A stretch of 64,000 nucleotides of DNA, from positions 32,125,001-32,189,000 of the forward strand of contig JAAALK010000081.1 in NCBI GenBank assembly GCA_019279435.1. The letters run 5' to 3'. The notes under the pieces are model-generated. The model was not told the origin of the DNA and made no database searches. It saw only the letters and a list, made by a program, of their open reading frames with translations. Positions 59,059 to 64,000 of the stretch are shown piece after piece. This DNA comes from Zizania palustris (lineage: Eukaryota > Streptophyta > Magnoliopsida > Poales > Poaceae). The translations under genes were made by a program, and so were the position numbers. Position 1 is the stretch's first letter. Each line of letters starts with the position of its first letter.

Positions 59059-59530
59059 TTGCATTAACTTTAATGTAACAGCTACTAATTAGCAAACTGC
59101 AAACATGCTTATTGTCACCGATGCTTGCGTTGACTTCGATGTAACAGTTACTAATTGATAAACTGCAAACATGCTTATTGTCACCGATGATTGCGTTGAC
59201 TTCGATGTAACAACTACTACTGTAATTGATAAACTGCAAACATGCTTATTGTCACCGATGATTGTGTTGACTTCGATGTAACAGTTACTAATTGATAAAC
59301 TGCAAACATGCTTATTGTCACTGATGATTGCGTTGACTTCGATGTAACAGTTACTAATTGATAAACTGCAAACATGCTTATTGTCACCGATGACTGCGTT
59401 GACTTCGATGTAACAGTTACTAATTGATAAACTGCAAACATGCTAATTGTCACCGATGACTGCATTGACTTCGATGTAAAAATTACTAATTAGCAAACTG
59501 CAAACATTCTAATTGTCAGCAATGGTGTGC
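59059..59530. repeat. 66-bp minisatellite
   Basis: AAACTGCAAACATGCTTATT starts at 59094, 59160, 59231, 59297 and 59363, with a variant at 59429 and a partial unit at 59495. The spacing is 66 bp except for one 71-bp step with a 5-bp insertion. Units also contain GCGTTGACTTCGATGTAACA. As 66 is a multiple of three, it opens a repetitive 22-residue frame on the minus strand. A diverged, unexpanded version occurs at about 47825-48120. Confidence 0.9.
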
Positions 59531-59799
59531 TGATTTTTTTAAGGTGCTGTCTAGGTGTATTCAGCAGCACAAGCCAGCAATGAAGTTGAAATTTAAGATT
59601 AAGTTGGTGATGTGATCCATTTACTTTGATTCTCTGATCACATATGTCATTTAAGATTAAGGTTGTAGTCTAGTACATGTATATTATTCGAGATTAGGAG
59701 TTGAAGAACCACAGATTTGTGATGAAATTTATAAGTCCAAATTAACAAAGTACAAGTAGTTATCCAGAATAACCATATAGTCATCCACAGATTGTGACC

Positions 59800-59920
59800 T
59801 CAACAGATGTACGACGACATGAAGCAGAACCTGCAAGAACGGCTTCCTCGACCGGGAGGAGCTCAAGCCGCTCATGGCCGACCACTCCAGCAACACTCTC
59901 GCCATCGCCAACGCCATCTA
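59800..59920 (+). pseudogene. GC-rich gene fragment, EF-hand-like
   Basis: In one frame it reads ...CKNGFLDREELKPLMADH then SSNTLAIANAI and a stop at about 59920. The NGFLDREEL segment resembles part of an EF-hand loop and exiting helix. High GC and codon use differ from the AT-rich surroundings. It is too short to assign and no start or splice sites are evident. Probably a captured exon piece. Confidence 0.35.
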
Positions 59921-60552
59921 GCTCTAACCTCTGAGTCTCTGACATCTTGAACAGGCTACTCTTCCTTCCATTAATCTTATGCTTTGTGAGTTGTCAATTG
60001 ATTGTGATTTACAACATCCCATGCATCCATCCCTTCTTCATTAGTTTTATCCTCTTAATTGCTTAAATCAAATCACGTTTTCAATTGGGAGGGATTTTTT
60101 GGCACCAACCAAGATGAGCATGTCAAATGAGGGATAGAAATAAAAGTATAAGGGAAGTTGGATCTGGATTTCATGAGAACCTGATGGTCACATATACATA
60201 AGTGGACTAACTTTGAATGGCTATACATATACATAAGAATAAGATTATCCCCTCCTCCTTTTTCCGGACTTGGGACCGGCGATGCCATTAAGTGTTAACC
60301 AAATGACATAGGTGGAGTTACCTATCTATCTACCTACAAATAAATAAAACAAAACATTTTTTTCCATTTTGACTCTCTTTTCCCCTTTTTTTGATAGTTT
60401 TGGTTTTTGATTTTTTTTTGTTATTTTCCATGCTGTTTTATTTTTTTGGTATTTTCTATGTTCCATGGACCACTAAGTAGGTAAAGAAAGACTATAAACA
60501 AACAAATGCGAGATTATTACAATATCGAACCCATGTCTTGAAGAAGAACAAC

Positions 60553-60685
60553 CTACAAAGCAAGTAAACACACGAAAAGTGAGCATCATTACATAAAAAT
60601 GGGACGAAACATCTTAATTAGGTCCAAGGTGCGAAACTCAGATAAGTATAAAATTAAGAAGACATGCGTAGACCCGTGTTTGTAC
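60553..60685 (-). other. 3' UTR intron of NLR-6
   Basis: Donor AACAAG|GTACAAAC 23 nt after the stop codon, acceptor CTTTGTAG|GTTGTT, 133 bp. Matches the introns after NLR-1, -2 and -4. Confidence 0.55.
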
Positions 60686-60708
60686 CTTGTTAATTTGGCC
60701 CTTGCCAT

Positions 60709-63700
60709 CTAGCTGGGATACATGTAGACGTCTAGGTCATCTCCAAGACGCTGGCGGCCTTGCTCTACAAGCTCATTCACCCATCCCCCAGGGTTATCTT
60801 GCATACAAGCATCTAGCCATAGAAGCTCAAAATTGCCCACCTCCTCAACACACTTTAAATTTGGACAGTCATATAAGTAAAGCCCTCTAACTTGTGGAAG
60901 ATTTGAGACCCTCTCCAATCCTTCACATTCATCAATAACAAATGCAGTAGAGAGGAATGGGAAGTCATCTACTGTCTTGAGGCAATTTGATCCTTTTATA
61001 GCGAGGGATTGTAAGCTGGTGGCCACATGTCCAAGTTGTCGTGGGAGGCCTCTCAGTTTGGGGCAGCGCGAAATCTTCACGTCCTTCAAACAAGGCATCA
61101 GCTGCTGCATCGTTGGTAGTTGTTCATCTCCTTCAACGAAGGACCACTCCTCCCAGTTGGGCATATCCTTTATGGCCAACATTTCAAGCTTGGGAAAAGC
61201 AACTGTCTCCTTAGGTGTGAGATTACTCACACAACAGCTAAGAATTTCGGTTCCAATCTTGGTAACATTGGTTGCTCCCTGAACTCGTAGAACTTTCAAA
61301 CTTGGTAGCTGTCCAACTGGTGGAAGATGATTGCATGATTTGCAATCTACGAGGAACATGTATTTTAGTGAAGATAAATTATTGATGGCAGAGCCAAGCC
61401 AGCTTGGATACCTTCGGCCAAAGAATCCCATAATAGATAGCCCTTCCAGGTTACGTGGAGGTGTTAAGTGCTCAAATATCTTCTCGATATTGCAAATATA
61501 TTTTTCTGAGTATGCTTCATCCGTCTGTTCACTACAGTCTAGGCGTAGAACCTTTAGATATTGTTTGTCTGTTAGCAATGAGCTTGTACTAATGCGTGGA
61601 GATGCTCTCTCTAGTTTGATCATCTGAAGCATCCTCAGTTGTGAAAGATGCTCCAACTCTTCTAGGTTCCATCCATCTTGAGTTGTAGTACTATCACTTT
61701 TGCCACCAATGGGAAATCCTTCTAAATCATTCAGAAACTCCAATCTGCCTACTCCAACTGGAACCTTAGTTATTGGTGTGCCATCAAGGCCAAGCCGCCT
61801 TAAATTGCACAACTTGGTGGTTGCCAAAGGAAGGTTGTGCAAAGATCTGCATCTTTGCAAGTTCAGGATTTGCAGGTTTTGAAGAACACCAATGGACTCT
61901 GGGAGACATGATATGCCGGTCCCGTCTAGATCAAGCAAACGTAGATGGATCAAATTACTAATGTAAGATGGGATGCTCTGTACAATGGAGCCAGTCAAAT
62001 CCAAAACACGAAGATATGTAAGTCTCTTGAAAAGAACCTCATCAACTCTCCATGACTCCCAATTTGAAGCTTTCAAAGTTCTGACCTTATATTGCTCCTG
62101 ATCCATGCTAGGTAAACTCACCATGTCCTCACATGAGACGACAGAAATACGTCTTACTTTACATATTGTATTACTCCCTAGTTTCTTTGGGTCGCCAACA
62201 AACAATTCCTCACGTGACAAATAACAAGCAAGCTTTCTTAAGAGATCATGCATCTTGCATCTACTGTTGTCAACAGAAGAATCATATAGTTGAAGGAGGT
62301 TCCGATGGATTAGCTCGTAGTAATAATCTTCTGCCGTGTCCTCTAGTAATTGGTATTCTTGTCCATTTATAAAGCCTTCAGCAACCCACATCCTGATAAG
62401 GTCATCACGAAAAATGGTTGCATCTTCTGGAAATACAGCACAATAAAGAAAGCATTGTTGCAATGGATGTGGTAAATTATCGTAACTCGGATATAAAGCA
62501 CCTGTTATTTCAATGGGAAGGTTGTTCACAGGCGACTCAATTTTACTGAGTATCCTTCTCCATTCATTCTCTTCTTCACCTTTGCTTGCTAAAACTCTTG
62601 CAATAGCCGTGATTGCGAGAGGGAGGCCACCACATCCACGAACAATATCAATCCCAATGTCTCTTAGGTGTCTCACCTTTTTCTCTTCATCGATGTTCAG
62701 GCTCTTCCAAAGTAGCTCCCAACCTTCTTCAACTTCCATCAAATCAACTCTATGAGTATGATCTGCCCCAATTTCTAGAGAAACTGTATCTTGTCGAGTT
62801 GTTACTATAACTATTCCCGTGGATGCAGTGTATAGTGGACCTTTCAGTAAATGTGTCCATGTGTCAGACTTCCACACATCATCCAACACAAGGAAAAAAC
62901 TTTTACCCTCAGTGGCCGATTTGAGCTTTCCTTTGAGCGTAGCTACAGATTCATATTGCTCGAGTGCAACATTCATTTGTTTAAGAACTTCTCTCAAAAG
63001 AGATTCCTCTGAGTAGTCTCTAGAAACACAAACCCATGCTACTTTATTGAAGCGCTGCTCTTTTATTTTTTTGCTATTGAATATTTTTTGAGCTAGTGTT
63101 GTCTTGCCAACTCCTCCTGTTCCAACAATTGCAATCTTGTAAGCCTTCTTTCCATTTCCATGTTGTTTAAGCACCAAATCCACCAATTCTCTGCTAGCTT
63201 GAACGACCTTCTTCCCTACAAGGTTGGGTTCAACTAAGTTTGTGGTTTTTTTTGGTGTCCATACTAACTCATTTCTAGTTTTTGTACTACTACTCTTGAG
63301 TTCAAGAAATACTTTATCCCTTGAAATGTTTTCAATCTTTTTATTGATGCTTCTAATCTTAAGAGCAACCTCACGACATGTCCGAATATGACAAAAGCAG
63401 GAGGAAAGTGAAAGGCCACAACAACCAGTCGACGTACTTGACGATGATGAACGGTGATGATCAGGTAGTAGCAAGCTTCCTTTGAATCTAGCAAAGTCGA
63501 TAATATCATCAACATCATACATAACATCTCTTAGCTGACCAAACCACTCTGCATATGCTGACTCTTCCATCCTCCTTGACTCAGCTTCATTAAGACATTT
63601 ATGTATAATATCTGCTCTTCTTTGTAATTCTTTGAGTTCTTCTTGTACCCCTAGAATGAGTATTGCATTGTCTGTAACGAGCTCTCCCAACTTCTTGACG

Positions 63701-63735
63701 CATGACCCAACAAAGGTATCTAGTATGGTTGCCAT
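60709..63735 (-). CDS. NLR-6: CC-NB-LRR immune receptor
   Basis: Intact coding exon of 1008 codons. CC with YDVDDIIDFA (73-82) and a Ser-rich insert at 95-101. NB-ARC has P-loop GTGGVGKTT (205-213), WVCVSRDYS, LVLDDVW (282-288), TTRQD, CGGLPLA (368-374), CFLYCAVFPED (428-438) and canonical MHD (495-497). LRRs run from about 550 to 970. The tail PGGWVNEL...LGDDLDVYM is closer to NLR-1 than to NLR-4. The first 19 residues (MATILDTFVGSCVKKLGEL) and the whole visible upstream region match NLR-2 instead of its own subfamily. The gene is therefore a mosaic: NLR-2-like promoter and start, NLR-4-like CC-NB, NLR-1-like end. Role as for other CNLs; specificity unknown. Confidence 0.92.
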   Translation of the reverse strand: MATILDTFVGSCVKKLGELVTDNAILILGVQEELKELQRRADIIHKCLNEAESRRMEESAYAEWFGQLRDVMYDVDDIIDFARFKGSLLLPDHHRSSSSSTSTGCCGLSLSSCFCHIRTCREVALKIRSINKKIENISRDKVFLELKSSSTKTRNELVWTPKKTTNLVEPNLVGKKVVQASRELVDLVLKQHGNGKKAYKIAIVGTGGVGKTTLAQKIFNSKKIKEQRFNKVAWVCVSRDYSEESLLREVLKQMNVALEQYESVATLKGKLKSATEGKSFFLVLDDVWKSDTWTHLLKGPLYTASTGIVIVTTRQDTVSLEIGADHTHRVDLMEVEEGWELLWKSLNIDEEKKVRHLRDIGIDIVRGCGGLPLAITAIARVLASKGEEENEWRRILSKIESPVNNLPIEITGALYPSYDNLPHPLQQCFLYCAVFPEDATIFRDDLIRMWVAEGFINGQEYQLLEDTAEDYYYELIHRNLLQLYDSSVDNSRCKMHDLLRKLACYLSREELFVGDPKKLGSNTICKVRRISVVSCEDMVSLPSMDQEQYKVRTLKASNWESWRVDEVLFKRLTYLRVLDLTGSIVQSIPSYISNLIHLRLLDLDGTGISCLPESIGVLQNLQILNLQRCRSLHNLPLATTKLCNLRRLGLDGTPITKVPVGVGRLEFLNDLEGFPIGGKSDSTTTQDGWNLEELEHLSQLRMLQMIKLERASPRISTSSLLTDKQYLKVLRLDCSEQTDEAYSEKYICNIEKIFEHLTPPRNLEGLSIMGFFGRRYPSWLGSAINNLSSLKYMFLVDCKSCNHLPPVGQLPSLKVLRVQGATNVTKIGTEILSCCVSNLTPKETVAFPKLEMLAIKDMPNWEEWSFVEGDEQLPTMQQLMPCLKDVKISRCPKLRGLPRQLGHVATSLQSLAIKGSNCLKTVDDFPFLSTAFVIDECEGLERVSNLPQVRGLYLYDCPNLKCVEEVGNFELLWLDACMQDNPGGWVNELVEQGRQRLGDDLDVYMYPS

Positions 63736-64000
63736 GTGTCATGAAAAACTCAAATCGGAGATCTGTCAAAAATACCAGGCAACTTGGTTAGCTATCATGG
63801 TTGAAAATTTTGATAAGGTTCATTGAACTTAATAATTATATTGATAGCTGCTAAGACATTATTAATTATGTTCTTATATTAAATTGGACATGTTAATGTA
63901 GTGAATTGAAGCTGTGGAACTGTATAGCTATATTTTCATAGCATCCATATGGAAAGTAAAGATCAGAATAACAAAAGGAAAAGTAGCAGAATTGAAACAC
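63736..64000 (-). promoter_or_regulatory. NLR-6 leader and start of 5' UTR intron
   Basis: Acceptor TTTTTGACAG|ATCTC near 63763 matches the NLR-2 leader. The rest is nearly identical to 46019-46284. The donor equivalent to 46288/46287 falls just beyond the window end, so the promoter is not in view. Confidence 0.5.

Larger units (their letters stand above)
58316..60552. other. NLR-5/NLR-6 intergenic region
   Basis: No gene. Contents in order: NLR-5 leader; sequence paralogous to 47820-49000; the 66-bp minisatellite (59059-59530); a small GC-rich gene-like fragment (59800-59920); and the 3'-flank block GACATAGGTGGAGTTACCTA (about 60304) common to NLR-2, -4 and -6. Confidence 0.55.

Noticed and set aside
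59217..59465. Repetitive 82-codon minus-strand frame with 22-residue units
   Set aside because: It follows automatically from a 66-bp tandem repeat whose length is a multiple of three; a sibling region without expansion has no such frame.
1..64000. Integrated decoy domains in NLRs, tRNA or rRNA genes, CRISPR arrays, organelle inserts
   Set aside because: Looked for on both strands; NLR C termini end directly after the LRRs and no cloverleaf, rRNA or array pattern was seen.

Overview
This is a plant nuclear window, most likely from a grass of the rice genus (Oryza). The evidence is long genes with GT-AG introns, exons that are GC-rich at the 5' end and AT-richer towards the 3' end (typical of grasses), dense small DNA transposons of Stowaway, Tourist, hAT and Mutator type, and a tandem cluster of CC-NB-LRR genes of the kind I recall from the rice Pish/Pi35/Pi37 group. 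Species and chromosome are inferred from memory of families, not from a search.

Left half (1-34.4 kb), four ordinary genes separated by transposon-rich DNA: (1) an intronless PLS-class pentatricopeptide protein with a DYW-type C terminus (1810-4917, +), resembling Arabidopsis At1g16480; (2) a two-exon glycerol-3-phosphate acyltransferase of the plant GPAT1-8 type (8926-11306, -); (3) a 13-exon PAS-domain Raf-like kinase (17214-24302, -), whose exon borders all keep the reading frame; (4) POP1, the large protein subunit of RNase P/MRP, in 10 exons (29380-34414, +). Between and inside them lie at least a dozen miniature elements. Several have clear target-site duplications, including a hAT element nested in a Mutator-like foldback.

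Right half (34.6-64 kb), a head-to-tail cluster of six CC-NB-LRR loci, all on the minus strand. NLR-1 (37376-40351), NLR-4 (50925-53933) and NLR-6 (60709-63735) have uninterrupted reading frames of 991, 1002 and 1008 codons. NLR-2 (42932-46018) is full length except for one nonsense codon at position 64. NLR-3 (about 46900-47684) is a frameshifted CC/P-loop remnant. NLR-5 (57080-58315) is cut off inside the NB-ARC domain. By the CC and NB domains they fall into two subfamilies (1, 2, 3 and 4, 5, 6), yet the LRR ends are shared, which points to recombination. An orphan NLR promoter next to POP1, three short CC-exon relics, a degenerate LINE, a gypsy-like LTR and a 66-bp minisatellite record further duplication and loss.

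The NLR loci share an unusual gene plan: a TATA box, an untranslated first exon, a 5' UTR intron, one large coding exon, then a short intron of about 134 bp that starts 0-24 nt after the stop codon. I found no tRNA, rRNA or CRISPR features and nothing I would call a wholly new system. The most informative material is the structural history of the NLR cluster.
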